Source: an uncultured Pseudomonadota bacterium
Lineage (GTDB): Bacteria; Pseudomonadota; Alphaproteobacteria; RUG11792
Reading direction: 5' to 3'
DNA length: 44,461 bases
NCBI GenBank assembly: GCA_902769055.1
Contig: CACXNL010000006.1
Location: 17,336-61,796 of the forward strand
Position 1 is the first letter of the stretch. Each line of letters opens with the position of its first letter. The translations under genes were made by a program, and so were the position numbers. The notes under the pieces were generated by a model. It had not been told where the DNA came from. It searched no databases and saw only the letters and a list, made by a program, of their open reading frames with translations. Shown piece after piece: positions 16,222 to 25,561 of the stretch.

Positions 16222-17319
16222 ATGTTAAACTATCGACAATTGTTGAAATTTTCGAAGAAAATGAAGCGTGAACATGTAATTCACATTGTTTATATTTGCC
16301 TCTTTCTTGCAATATTCACTTTCTGTTACCGCCTGCAAGAAACAGTAAATACGTTGACGTCACAAGTAAATGATTTGCCTTCGCAACTTACTTCACAGAT
16401 AAACACGCAAACAAAAACGCGAGTAAAAAATTTTGCAAAAGGTGTAATGAAAAATCCGTGTAGTTTTTTGCACAAAGTTATTATGAAAGAAAATTTGAGG
16501 AAGTATACGTATGTGTTGAACCGCAAGATAGTTCGAAATGTTTCTCGAAATCCATATCCTAATAAAATTTGGTTTTATTGGAGCGATGGATTGGAAAATG
16601 CACCAAAGATTGTGCATATGTGTCTGAAAAGCATTAAAAAATATATTCCGAATATGGAGGTTGTACTTATCAATAAAAATAATGTCGGGGAATATGTAAA
16701 ACTTCCAGCGCATATCCTGGAAAAATACGAGAAAAAGATAATTTGTGAGGCGCATTTTTCTGATATCGTGCGAGTTAATTTGTTGAAGGAGTACGGTGGA
16801 TTGTGGCTTGATAGCACTATTTTTCTGACGGGCTCACTTCCGCAGGATATATTTAAAGCTGAATTCTTTGCGCCGTCTCTGTGCGACGTAAATCCGAAAA
16901 AATCGCCTGAGTTTAAGTACAAAAGTTTGCTATTGCCCGGACTATTTTGTAACTACTTGATGTATGCCTCGAAACCACATAATTATGTTATGGAGTGTAT
17001 GGTTGCATTTTTAAATGAGTATTGGAAAGACAGAGATTGGGCGGATTATTTTTTGTTTTACGAGTTTACGGCGGTGGCAATGGAGGAGGATCGAAAATTC
17101 TTTGATATCATCTTGAATATGTTGCGAAATCATTACTATCCAGAGGAACCATTTTTGAAACTCAACACAAACTTGGATATGCCGTACGATCAAGAAACTT
17201 GGAAACAAATAAAAGAATTTCCAATACACAAAATATGCCAGGCTGCATCTTGGCACAAACGCAAAATCAAAAAGGGAACTTTTGCGGAAAAATTATCAAA
17301 CGAAGAGTTAACTGGATGA
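16222..17319 (+). CDS. membrane-anchored capsular-polysaccharide-type glycosyltransferase
   Basis: About 365 residues from ATG 16222; a further ATG at 16261 is also possible, and neither has a strong ribosome site. An N-terminal membrane anchor (HIVYICLFLAIFTFCYRL) makes it a type II membrane protein. The catalytic part matches the capsule-synthesis/GT32-like pattern: PNKIWFYWSDGLENAPKIV near the start, and HFSDIVRVNLLKEYGGLWLDSTIF, where the LDS is the DXD-like metal/nucleotide-sugar site. Adjacent waaA suggests a role in LPS or surface glycan assembly. Sugar and acceptor are unknown. Confidence 0.75.
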   Translation: MLNYRQLLKFSKKMKREHVIHIVYICLFLAIFTFCYRLQETVNTLTSQVNDLPSQLTSQINTQTKTRVKNFAKGVMKNPCSFLHKVIMKENLRKYTYVLNRKIVRNVSRNPYPNKIWFYWSDGLENAPKIVHMCLKSIKKYIPNMEVVLINKNNVGEYVKLPAHILEKYEKKIICEAHFSDIVRVNLLKEYGGLWLDSTIFLTGSLPQDIFKAEFFAPSLCDVNPKKSPEFKYKSLLLPGLFCNYLMYASKPHNYVMECMVAFLNEYWKDRDWADYFLFYEFTAVAMEEDRKFFDIILNMLRNHYYPEEPFLKLNTNLDMPYDQETWKQIKEFPIHKICQAASWHKRKIKKGTFAEKLSNEELTG

Positions 17320-17422
17320 TGTCAAAAAAAAGTCGGAGGTATTTTGTCTCACTTCTACCAAGCATAACATTTTTATCAATCGGAAGAGCCCCAACAACGC
17401 TTAGTTGCTCTGTGTAGTCTGG

Positions 17423-18724
17423 CTAAATATTATCTACTATCCCCTTGATTGCATTTGACCAGTCGTCCCTTAGATTGGCAACACTAGGAATATTTGATTT
17501 CCTAACATAATCTTCTAAGGAGTTTGAAACAAATTTTGCTATATCTCCTTCATCTGACATTATCTTGCAATACTCAGAAACCTCCGTATACGTATCCTTG
17601 AAATTGTCTATATACTTTCCAGTAGCTACATTGCACCCAAAGTTAAGAGGTTCAAGAAAGTTATGTCCGCCTATCCCTGGAATTAAACTTCCGCATACCA
17701 AAACAGTGTCTACAATTTCAAAGAAGTCTCCAAGACATCCAATCTCATCAATTAAGAGCAAATCCTCTTTTATGTGTTTGCGGTTTTTCAACGTTTCAGA
17801 ATAAATTGCAACCGTTAATCCATTAGAAATCGCAAGCCGTTGTACTTCTAATTTTCTCGATGGATGACGTATCGCTATAACCGTTAATATCTCAGGAAAT
17901 GTAATCTTTAAGTTTTTATGCACATTTATAACTATTTCTTCCTCACCAGGATGTGTGCTTACTGCCATCCAAGCCTTGCGTTTCGCTACTTTATTCGCGA
18001 TTTTCTTTTTGTTTGGCTCATTTACTGGCAACTTATCTGATAGCGTTTTTAGGTTTGGCAAAATTTGAACCTCCAACGCTCCAAGTTTTTGTACAGCATC
18101 CTTCATTTCAGGAGTTGTGGTATAAACGCACTTAAATAAGCTAAACGGCAAAATCCCGAAAAGCCTTTTTACGAGAAACATCCGTTTAAGCGAACGTTCT
18201 GAAATGCGGGCATTCATCAAGTATATCGGGATCCTCTTGTCATGTAGGTAGTAGAGCGTATTTGCCCAAAGTTCCGATTCCACAAATATCGTAATAGATG
18301 GCTTCCAATATTTCACAAATCTTCGTATCCACATAAAAACGTCAAACGGAACATATTGATGAATAACTTTATCTTTCAGCCTTTGCTCGACTTGTTTTGC
18401 TGCGGTTACGGTGGTCGTTGTTAGGAGTATGGACACATTCGGTCTTAATTTTTTTATTTCATCGATTATCGGAATAACTGACAGAGTTTCGCCGACACTA
18501 ACAGCATGTATCCAAATTAACTTTCCATTTGGTTTTTTTTGGGACGGCAAGCCAAATCTTTCATTAACTCTATTTTTTTCTTCCAATCCATCCGCAATTC
18601 TTCGCAAGATATAAAATCTGACAAATGGGATGCAAAGTCTGCTGAGAAATCGAAGGGTATTTTTAGGAGCAAATCTTAAAAAAACGTACAAAACGGCTAG
18701 CAAAAGCAAAATTTGAACCAGCAT
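17423..18724 (-). CDS. waaA: 3-deoxy-D-manno-octulosonic acid (Kdo) transferase
   Basis: Transfers Kdo from CMP-Kdo to lipid A precursor at the inner membrane. An N-terminal hydrophobic anchor is followed by the family hallmark WIHAVSVGE with the catalytic Glu, then ILLTTTTVTAAK, IFVESELW, LMNARISERS and the C-terminal CMP-binding GGHNFLEPLNFG. 433 residues, normal. KdsB, which makes CMP-Kdo, is also in this window (28875-29618), so the organism very probably makes a Kdo-containing LPS core. Divergent from murE with 73 bases between starts. Confidence 0.93.
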   Translation of the reverse strand: MLVQILLLLAVLYVFLRFAPKNTLRFLSRLCIPFVRFYILRRIADGLEEKNRVNERFGLPSQKKPNGKLIWIHAVSVGETLSVIPIIDEIKKLRPNVSILLTTTTVTAAKQVEQRLKDKVIHQYVPFDVFMWIRRFVKYWKPSITIFVESELWANTLYYLHDKRIPIYLMNARISERSLKRMFLVKRLFGILPFSLFKCVYTTTPEMKDAVQKLGALEVQILPNLKTLSDKLPVNEPNKKKIANKVAKRKAWMAVSTHPGEEEIVINVHKNLKITFPEILTVIAIRHPSRKLEVQRLAISNGLTVAIYSETLKNRKHIKEDLLLIDEIGCLGDFFEIVDTVLVCGSLIPGIGGHNFLEPLNFGCNVATGKYIDNFKDTYTEVSEYCKIMSDEGDIAKFVSNSLEDYVRKSNIPSVANLRDDWSNAIKGIVDNI

Positions 18725-18761
18725 TTCAAAATTTCTCCATTCGGAACTGTACGTATCACCC

Positions 18762-18767
18762 TATAAT
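18762..18767 (+). promoter_or_regulatory. -10 box for murE
   Basis: Perfect TATAAT 30 bases before the murE ATG, with a poor -35 (TTCGGA) 16 bases upstream. It lies between the divergent waaA and murE starts. Confidence 0.45.
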
Positions 18768-18797
18768 GAATTATCACACGAAGTTTAGGTGTAAATT

Positions 18798-20177
18798 ATG
18801 AAAAATATCCAGATAAATTCAAAACACGTCGAGCCAGGGGATATTTTTGTAGCTATTCCTTGTGAGAATGTCGAGCAGAACATATTTGACGCTTTTCAAA
18901 AGGGAGCAGATATTGTTTTTGCAGAACATTCGACTAATGAAAACGTGATATTGGTTAAAGATGCCAGGTTGTTGGCTTCCAGATTATCCAGATTTAACTA
19001 TCCAGAGCACCCGGAAACGTGCGTTGCTATCACAGGCACGAATGGGAAAAGTTCAGTTTCTCATTTTTTAAGCCAAATTTGGACATATCTCGGGAAAAAG
19101 TCCGCTAATCTTGGGACTCTAGGGCTGTTTATAGATCAACAAGCTGTAAAACCGGAGGAGTTTTTCATACCAAATCTAACAACGCCAGATGCTGTAACCT
19201 TCCATAAGGTCATGGAATATCTGCAAAATTCGCAAGTAACGCACTGTGTTTTCGAGGCATCAAGTCACGCTCTCGAGCAAAAAAGATGCCATAGTGCCGT
19301 GATAAAGGCTGCGGCTTTCACAAACTTAGCCTCGGATCACCTGGATTATCACAAAACGCGGAAGGTTTATTTTGCAACAAAACTTAAATTATTTAGTGAA
19401 ATTTTACCTCAAGATATGCCAGCGATCGTCTCTTTGGATTTTTCCGATATTTATGAAAGAGTTTCTGAGATAAATAGCAATTTGATAACATTCGGTATTT
19501 CTGAGAAAAATGACATAAGCGCCCAAAATATAAAGGTAGCGCCAGGAAAAATAATTTTTGATTTAAGTTACAGGGATGAAGTTTTTTACGATGTCGAGAG
19601 TAACCTTTTGGGGGATTTTCAGGTTATGAACATTTTGTGTGCTGTTGCTCTAGGTTTAGCTACTGGGTTTGATATTGGCTCTATGGTTAAAGTGTTACCG
19701 AAAATAAAGCCATTAGAAGGGCGCATGGAACTTGTAAAAACATTTAATGGAGGTGATATATACGTTGATTTTGCACATACCTCAGAGGGGTTGAGAACTG
19801 CGTTGCAATGTTTCCGGAAGGTCTGCAGAGGTCGGCTAATTTGTGTTTTCGGGTGTGGCGGAAATAGAGATGTATCAAAGCGTCCAGAAATGGGGAAAAT
19901 AGCCCATGAAATTGCTGATATTTGCATAGTGACTGACGATAACCCACGACAAGAAGCTCCGGAAGAGATTAGGCAACAAATTATCAAAACTTGTCCAAAT
20001 GCAATCGAAATTGGAAATCGCCGAGATGCTATAAAATACGCTGTTTCACTTATGCAACCAGGAGATATCGTCGCGGTTATGGGCAGAGGTCATGAAACAC
20101 ACCAAATTTATGCTGATGAAAACATTCCATTCAACGATAAAGAGGTCATTCTTGAAACCTGTATAAACCTTACTTAA
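18798..20177 (+). CDS. murE: UDP-MurNAc-tripeptide synthetase (meso-DAP adding)
   Basis: Adds the third amino acid to UDP-MurNAc-L-Ala-D-Glu. N-terminal domain (INSKHVEPGDIFVAI), ATP loop TGTNGKSSV near residues 78-86, LTTPDAVTFHKVM, EASSHALEQ, and TNLASDHLDYHKT with the carbamylated-Lys region downstream. The DDNPRQE motif near residue 380 is the meso-diaminopimelate specificity signature, so the peptidoglycan is DAP-type. The loop has Ser-Ser where Thr is more common. 459 residues, slightly short. It is followed by a hairpin and lies away from murF. Confidence 0.95.
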   Translation: MKNIQINSKHVEPGDIFVAIPCENVEQNIFDAFQKGADIVFAEHSTNENVILVKDARLLASRLSRFNYPEHPETCVAITGTNGKSSVSHFLSQIWTYLGKKSANLGTLGLFIDQQAVKPEEFFIPNLTTPDAVTFHKVMEYLQNSQVTHCVFEASSHALEQKRCHSAVIKAAAFTNLASDHLDYHKTRKVYFATKLKLFSEILPQDMPAIVSLDFSDIYERVSEINSNLITFGISEKNDISAQNIKVAPGKIIFDLSYRDEVFYDVESNLLGDFQVMNILCAVALGLATGFDIGSMVKVLPKIKPLEGRMELVKTFNGGDIYVDFAHTSEGLRTALQCFRKVCRGRLICVFGCGGNRDVSKRPEMGKIAHEIADICIVTDDNPRQEAPEEIRQQIIKTCPNAIEIGNRRDAIKYAVSLMQPGDIVAVMGRGHETHQIYADENIPFNDKEVILETCINLT

Positions 20178-20239
20178 ACAGAGATTGTTTTGATGTTTAA
20201 GTATTAAAGAGTTTAAATGGATATTTTAAATAAAACATT

Positions 20240-20267
20240 GGTGTACCTAAGTAACTTTAGGTTCACC
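20240..20267. terminator. hairpin and repeated TTAGGT boxes after murE
   Basis: Eleven-base stem (one mismatch) at 20240-20250 and 20257-20267 with a six-base loop. A related AGGTGTATAC element follows at 20286-20295 and overlaps a TATACT -10-like box (20291-20296) upstream of the ABC permease. It may be a terminator, or operator repeats for the permease gene. Confidence 0.4.
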
Positions 20268-20329
20268 TTAGTTGAGGTAAGTTTTAGGTGTATACTTAAG
20301 AAGTCGATAGGAACAGATGATGCGAGTTT

Positions 20330-21451
20330 ATGGTATTCACCGGTGTTGGGGCGCTAGTTCGGAAGGAGTTGTTGGATTTATTAAAGGATCCAAAAAGTTC
20401 TTTCACAATATTTTTCCCGATATTTTTGTTCTTGGTAGTATTCGTTATGGCGTCGAACAAAGACGTCGAAAACTCCAGCGTCGTGATTTTCAATCAGGAT
20501 CGCGGCGTACACAGCGTAAATCTCTTGGACGATATAGTAAACACGAACATATATAAAAAATCCATATACGTAAATTCCGATAAAGACTTGCAGAACGTCA
20601 TAAATAAGGAGGAAGCATTCATTGGAATAACTATACCGGCGGATTTTTCTAAGAATATCGATTTAAAAAGAAAATCTGATATATTGGTCGTAACAGATGG
20701 GCGCAGAACCAACGCAGCTACAATTGCGTACAGCTATCTTTCGCAAATCCTGGCAAAGTATCAAGCGAAAATTTCAGGCAGTGAGATGCGCGCTATACCT
20801 TCCGTTTCTGTCAGGACTTGGTATAATCCCAATAAAAATCAGCGGTGGTTTTCGATAACTAATCTCATTTGTATGATTATCATCAGTCAAGCGATTGCAC
20901 TTACCGCCCTGGCAATTGCTCGCGAAAAGGAGCAGGGTACATTCGACCAACTCTTGGTTTCCCCGATAAAACCGCTGGGTATGCTTATTGGAAAGACGAC
21001 GCCCAGCGTTATAATCAGCCTTTTTATGGGAATTTGCATAATGTTTCTTGGAAGTTGGATGTATGGCGTACCTATTCGTGGCAGTTTGTTGTTGATGGCG
21101 TTTGCGATGATTACGTACGTCATTTCGGTTGTTGGAATTGGAGTTTGCATCGCAGCATTTGCCAACACTCAGCAGCAGGCGATGCTGGGAACGTTTATCG
21201 TACAGATGCCCATAGCGTCACTTTCGGGCTTGATGTCGCCGGTAGAAAGCATTGAAAATCCGCTAATGAAGGCGTTTACAAAGGTTAATCCGATGGTATA
21301 TGGTAATAATCTAGTGAAAGGTATAATGATAAAAGATATGACTTTTTTCGATGCTCTGCATAGTATCGTTCCAATAATATTGATAGGGGTATTTGTAGTA
21401 TCGCTTGCATCTGTTGTATTTTCGAAAAAGCATAGGATAAAGGTTTTTTAA
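20330..21451 (+). CDS. ABC-2 type transporter permease
   Basis: Membrane half of an exporter of the YhhJ/YbhR type. N-terminal RKELLDLLKDPKSSFTIFFPIFLFLVVF membrane segment, then a large outside domain (about residues 45-170), then five C-terminal membrane segments. AREKEQGTFDQLLVSPIKPLGMLIGK is the coupling region typical of ABC-2 permeases. 373 residues, normal. The ATPase and membrane-fusion partners are not adjacent. ATG 20330 is the only in-frame start with no stop before it; the AGGA upstream is nearer to out-of-frame ATGs at 20317 and 20320, so the start context is odd. ftsK begins 12 bases after the stop. Confidence 0.85.
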   Translation: MVFTGVGALVRKELLDLLKDPKSSFTIFFPIFLFLVVFVMASNKDVENSSVVIFNQDRGVHSVNLLDDIVNTNIYKKSIYVNSDKDLQNVINKEEAFIGITIPADFSKNIDLKRKSDILVVTDGRRTNAATIAYSYLSQILAKYQAKISGSEMRAIPSVSVRTWYNPNKNQRWFSITNLICMIIISQAIALTALAIAREKEQGTFDQLLVSPIKPLGMLIGKTTPSVIISLFMGICIMFLGSWMYGVPIRGSLLLMAFAMITYVISVVGIGVCIAAFANTQQQAMLGTFIVQMPIASLSGLMSPVESIENPLMKAFTKVNPMVYGNNLVKGIMIKDMTFFDALHSIVPIILIGVFVVSLASVVFSKKHRIKVF

Positions 21452-21463
21452 AAGGTTATTTAC

Positions 21464-23695
21464 GTGGCAAAAAGAAAAGCGAGAAATAGACATCGAATAG
21501 AGAGAGAAACCGTTGTTGAGAATATCCGGCTAAAGAACAATATATATGGAGTACTCTTAATAATTTCAGCTTTGATTTTAGCCACGGTGCTTATTTTTCA
21601 CAATTCACACGATAATACTTTTCTAACTGTTTCGCCAAGTACGACAGAAAACGTGCTGGGGCATTTTGGCGCTACGGTATCTGAAGTATTTCTGCAATTT
21701 TTTGGATTATTTTCGTACATGATTACCATTTTGTTTTTTGTTTGGGGGATAAATTATCTTAGTGGGAAAATTCGGTACATAAAGCACCGTATTTGGACAT
21801 TTTTCATCTTTGTTATATTCGGTGTAATTGTTTTTAATGTAACTTCTGCTTATTCTACAATAGAAGCACTGCTCAGGCGATTTTCTATGGATTTTTACGC
21901 TGGGGGCTGTGTCGGGTATATTTTATCTAAGTGGATTTTCATAGATATTTTCAAGAATGAAGAAATCGCGTGCCAGTGGGTGTTTGCAATACTATCGGTC
22001 ATTTGGCTTTTGATTGCAAAGCGAGCACTGTTTGTTGAATTCGATGTGATATTCAATAATATTCCCAAATTGACACGGAAGTTGGTAGCGATAGCCCCAA
22101 GTATGCCAAAGTTGAAAGCATCTAAAAATTCAGAGAATACATCAACCGACAATAACGAAAAGTCAAGTAATGAGACAACTGGGAAACTTCATGACAATCC
22201 GAAATTTAATTTCGAGGAAGGTGTGTATACCTTGCCGAATGTAGAACTTTTGGATAAGCATTCTGAGAAAGACTGGAAGCAGGATGATGGCAAAATAAGC
22301 ATAATGTCCGCGGAGTTGTTGAATGTTTTGGAGGAGTTTGGCGTCAATGGAGAGATACTAAACGTGAGACAAGGACCAGTCGTCACTATGTTCGAGTTTC
22401 GCCCGGCGCCTGGCATAAAAACTTCGCGAGTAATAAGTTTAAGCGATGATATAGCTCGTTCGATGAGCGCAATATCTGCGAGAATATCGACAATACCTGG
22501 ACAAAATGCGATAGGTATCGAGCTTCCCAACAAGAACCGCCATACGGTATATCTCAAGGAATTGCTCCTATCGGACGAGTTTAAAAAAATGGCAGTCGGT
22601 ATTCCGATAGTTTTGGGAAAGGATATCAGTGGAAATCCGGTGATGGCAGACCTCGCCAAGATGCCGCATCTCCTGGTTGCCGGAACGACTGGTTCGGGGA
22701 AATCCGTTTCGATAAACGATATGATTTTGTCGATTTTGTTCAAATTTACGCCGCAGGACTGCAAGTTGATAATGATAGATCCAAAGATGCTCGAATTGTC
22801 GGTATATGACGAGATACCGCACCTGTTGACTCCGGTTGTTACTGACCCGAAAAAGGCTGTATTTGCGCTGAAATGGGCGGTTGCTGAGATGGAAAATCGG
22901 TATCGGCAAATGTCGCAACTGGGAGTGCGAAATATTGATGGGTTTAACAAAAAACTCGCGGAATCGAAAGAAAATAGCGATTTGTTAGTGCGCAAAATAC
23001 AAACTGGATTTGACCAGGAGACCGGGCGTCCAATCTTTGAAAATCAGCAGTTGGAATTCGCGCCGTTGCCGTATATTGTCATAATCGTCGATGAAATGGC
23101 GGATTTGATGCTCGTTGCTGGAAAAGACGTCGAGGCTGCTATTCAGCGACTGGCTCAGATGGCTCGCGCCGCCGGCATACATCTGATAATGGCAACGCAG
23201 CGACCGTCCGTTGACGTTATCACCGGTACCATAAAAGCAAACTTCCCGACACGGATTAGCTTTCAGGTGACCTCGAAAATCGATAGCCGAACTATTCTTG
23301 GCGAGCAGGGCGCGGAGCAGCTTTTGGGGCAAGGCGATATGCTCTATATGTCGGGTGCTGGGCGAATTTTGCGTGTGCACGGACCTTTCGTCAAAGATAG
23401 CGAAGTGGAACGTATAGTAAATTTCATAAAGGAGCAGGGAGAGCCGGATTACGTCGATGTCGTCAGTGAACAGTTTGGAGAAGATGAAGTATCGGGCGGT
23501 GACGATAGTGGTGGCGACGATATGTATAAAAAGGCAATCGAAGTAGTGATGAATGACCGAAAGTGTTCGATTAGTTATTTACAAAGGAAATTGCAGATAG
23601 GATACAACCGGGCGGCACGAATAGTCGAAGAGATGGAGCAAAAAGGCGTCCTCTCAGCCCCAAATCACACTGGAAAACGCGATATTTTAATTTAG
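21464..23695 (+). CDS. ftsK: DNA translocase FtsK
   Basis: Septum-anchored hexameric motor that pumps chromosome termini and aids dimer resolution. Four N-terminal membrane segments (about residues 28-185), a short linker rich in Ser/Asn, then the motor: Walker A GTTGSGKS near residue 407, MIDPKMLELSVYDEIPHLLTPVVTD, IIVDEMADLML, ATQRPSVDVITGTIKANFPTRISFQV. A C-terminal winged-helix gamma domain (SISYLQRKLQIGYNRAARIVEEME) completes it. 743 residues, short because of the small linker. GTG start. It converges with the next gene, with one base between the two stop codons and no terminator. Confidence 0.95.
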   Translation: MAKRKARNRHRIERETVVENIRLKNNIYGVLLIISALILATVLIFHNSHDNTFLTVSPSTTENVLGHFGATVSEVFLQFFGLFSYMITILFFVWGINYLSGKIRYIKHRIWTFFIFVIFGVIVFNVTSAYSTIEALLRRFSMDFYAGGCVGYILSKWIFIDIFKNEEIACQWVFAILSVIWLLIAKRALFVEFDVIFNNIPKLTRKLVAIAPSMPKLKASKNSENTSTDNNEKSSNETTGKLHDNPKFNFEEGVYTLPNVELLDKHSEKDWKQDDGKISIMSAELLNVLEEFGVNGEILNVRQGPVVTMFEFRPAPGIKTSRVISLSDDIARSMSAISARISTIPGQNAIGIELPNKNRHTVYLKELLLSDEFKKMAVGIPIVLGKDISGNPVMADLAKMPHLLVAGTTGSGKSVSINDMILSILFKFTPQDCKLIMIDPKMLELSVYDEIPHLLTPVVTDPKKAVFALKWAVAEMENRYRQMSQLGVRNIDGFNKKLAESKENSDLLVRKIQTGFDQETGRPIFENQQLEFAPLPYIVIIVDEMADLMLVAGKDVEAAIQRLAQMARAAGIHLIMATQRPSVDVITGTIKANFPTRISFQVTSKIDSRTILGEQGAEQLLGQGDMLYMSGAGRILRVHGPFVKDSEVERIVNFIKEQGEPDYVDVVSEQFGEDEVSGGDDSGGDDMYKKAIEVVMNDRKCSISYLQRKLQIGYNRAARIVEEMEQKGVLSAPNHTGKRDILI

Positions 23696-23696
23696 G

Positions 23697-25139
23697 TCAA
23701 AATACCCCATTTTCAGGGACTTCTTCAATACTTTGGATCATTGATGCGAGCTTTTTAGCGCCCTTCTCATCAAACTCGCCCTGGGTCGTATCCTCATATC
23801 TATATTTGTTATTTCTGTTATCTTCGAATACCATTCGAAACATTCTTGGAGCTTGAGTTGTAAAGTATTCTGGCGTCTGATTTAGTCTGTATCCGGCAAC
23901 AATGGGTTTTATCAAATATCTTATGTTTAATTCTGTTTCATCGACTTCTGTTGCGTTTTTATATCCAAGAGTATAAAAAGCGTAACTGAAGACTCCTTGC
24001 ACAACTTTTGTTCTTATATGAAATAGTTCCCCATTTCCTGTTGCTGATAAAAGGTGAAACGCAGGCGGAATAAAGATAGGATATTCGCCTTTTAACAGTT
24101 TTACTCTATCTAGTTCTAGTTTCCACAATTTATTGGGGCTATTTGATAATACATAAGCGCTTGCTCCCGCATCAAATACATATCCGCTGCCTAATCCATC
24201 GCTAAAGCAAATTGCCTTTCGGATTGCGAGTTCTGGATCCGGTTTGCAAAAACCTCCGCGACATATAACGTAGTTAGGATTTTTGCTTTCGGAAATAATG
24301 TAATTTTTTGTAAAAGTTTTCAATTTATGGTACTTTACCTTGCTCCATTTTCGTAGCCTATCTCCATTCAACTCCATTCCTCTTAGCGTTTCTGTACGTG
24401 GCGCACCTAATCCATATTGGGCAGATAATTCTTCCTGATCTAAAACACTGCTTTTATCGAGCAACCTGTTGCTTTTTCTATACGCATCAAGCATTTCGTT
24501 TGTAATAGCTTGTATATCCCCCCTGTGTCTCTTGTATATCGTCGTAGCATAGTCGTTAACTTTCCAGAAAGCATTTTGTACTCCTTTGTCCTCCATAAAA
24601 CGAGCGCATGCCTTTGTTATTCCCCACTCATCGCCTTCTCTTGCATATTTACGAAGGTCGGTTTTTTCGTGATGAGCGTAAAAAAATTCAAAGAGATCAT
24701 CTTCAGAATCAGAACAACTGAATATGTTGTTGGCAAAGCAGTCATACACTACGAACTGATAAAGACTTTTAGGAACGGCATAAATACTTGCATTTACATC
24801 TATTTTGTTAACTTCATTTTTTATAAATTCATACTCTGTTTCCTTTGTTTTAAACGTTTTGATCAAATTTAGGTTGGGATATCTTTGATTAAACTCCGCC
24901 TGTGTAAACTGACTCAGAATGCTCGGAAATCTATACTTTGTAACGACTTCGTAAATTTGCTTCTTTGTGCTATCTGTATATCCATCGACTATATACTCAC
25001 TCGCCTGTGTTACATCGGCAAGTATCAATGCCGACGCTATATATACAAAAAACTTAGCGATGTCTTTCCGGGGGGGGGGGCATATCTCCTCACTCGCATG
25101 TTTCATAAACTTTATCTCGATAAAGAGTGTGAGCCCCAT
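23697..25139 (-). CDS. exported protein of unknown function with a phase-variable start
   Basis: 480 residues if translation begins at ATG 25139, which overlaps the TAA of the upstream lipoprotein gene (TAATG); ATG 25106 is another in-frame start. After the start comes an 11-C tract (25080-25070) coding Cys-Pro-Pro-Pro-Arg, then a textbook signal peptide: RKDIAK, FFVYIASALILADV, TQA cleaved before SEY. A third ATG directly before the tract, preceded by GAGG, is out of frame at 11 C and would be in frame at 10 or 13. The mature part is Tyr/Asn/Lys-rich. A TETLRGMEL segment (Arg ~253) and GEYPIFIPPAF (~351-361) faintly recall ADP-ribosyltransferase motifs, but the catalytic Glu position is Pro. 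Last gene of the serS-led chain. Function unknown. Confidence 0.8.
   Translation of the reverse strand: MGLTLFIEIKFMKHASEEICPPPRKDIAKFFVYIASALILADVTQASEYIVDGYTDSTKKQIYEVVTKYRFPSILSQFTQAEFNQRYPNLNLIKTFKTKETEYEFIKNEVNKIDVNASIYAVPKSLYQFVVYDCFANNIFSCSDSEDDLFEFFYAHHEKTDLRKYAREGDEWGITKACARFMEDKGVQNAFWKVNDYATTIYKRHRGDIQAITNEMLDAYRKSNRLLDKSSVLDQEELSAQYGLGAPRTETLRGMELNGDRLRKWSKVKYHKLKTFTKNYIISESKNPNYVICRGGFCKPDPELAIRKAICFSDGLGSGYVFDAGASAYVLSNSPNKLWKLELDRVKLLKGEYPIFIPPAFHLLSATGNGELFHIRTKVVQGVFSYAFYTLGYKNATEVDETELNIRYLIKPIVAGYRLNQTPEYFTTQAPRMFRMVFEDNRNNKYRYEDTTQGEFDEKGAKKLASMIQSIEEVPENGVF
25070..25080 (-). repeat. 11-base poly-C tract on the coding strand (contingency repeat)
   Basis: Eleven G on the plus strand, read as C by the minus-strand gene, between its start codons and its signal peptide. 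10 or 12 bases would bring a stop within about 15 codons for the ATG 25139 and 25106 starts. Same length and same position relative to the signal peptide as the tract at 5768-5778. Confidence 0.9.
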
Positions 25140-25561
25140 TATATCATAGTATTGAACGCAATGATCCTTAATCCTTGTGAAATTCCATCTTTTTCTAATA
25201 TTTCTGAGATCCAGACGCGACCATCTGACATCATAATGCCTTGGCTGTTGCAAAACATGCTATAGCAGGTTTCTTGTTTTATGCCTTCAATGAAATCTTG
25301 AGTAACAAGAATTTCGCGTATTGCAGTGAAAAAATCATTTTTTTCCGTTGGTTTACCATTTACCATCACAGGAAAAGCAACTTTATCTGCAAGAATATTC
25401 AAGTTCCCGCGCAGTATATCAGCCTTTACCGATTTTGCAAAATTCTCGACCTCTAAGGTCGTATAGTTCGTGCAAATTGCATACCTCCCCTCGTCTTCAA
25501 CCTTTGGAGTACATCCCACGGCGAGCATCATCAAAAGAAATGTCAAAACCCGCTTATTCAA
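25139..25561 (-). CDS. small lipoprotein of unknown function
   Basis: 140 residues from a TTG at 25561 that overlaps the upstream TGA; GGAGA lies seven bases before it. N-terminus MNKR, VLTFLLMMLAVGC, with a lipobox-like AVGC, so it is probably lipidated at Cys17; Lgt is encoded nearby. The mature part has alternating helices and strands with MSDGRVWISEI near the end, which recalls small NTF2-like or DUF4440-like folds, but this is not secure. It overlaps the next gene by one base (TAATG), implying coupled expression with the phase-variable exported protein. Confidence 0.65.
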   Translation of the reverse strand: MNKRVLTFLLMMLAVGCTPKVEDEGRYAICTNYTTLEVENFAKSVKADILRGNLNILADKVAFPVMVNGKPTEKNDFFTAIREILVTQDFIEGIKQETCYSMFCNSQGIMMSDGRVWISEILEKDGISQGLRIIAFNTMI

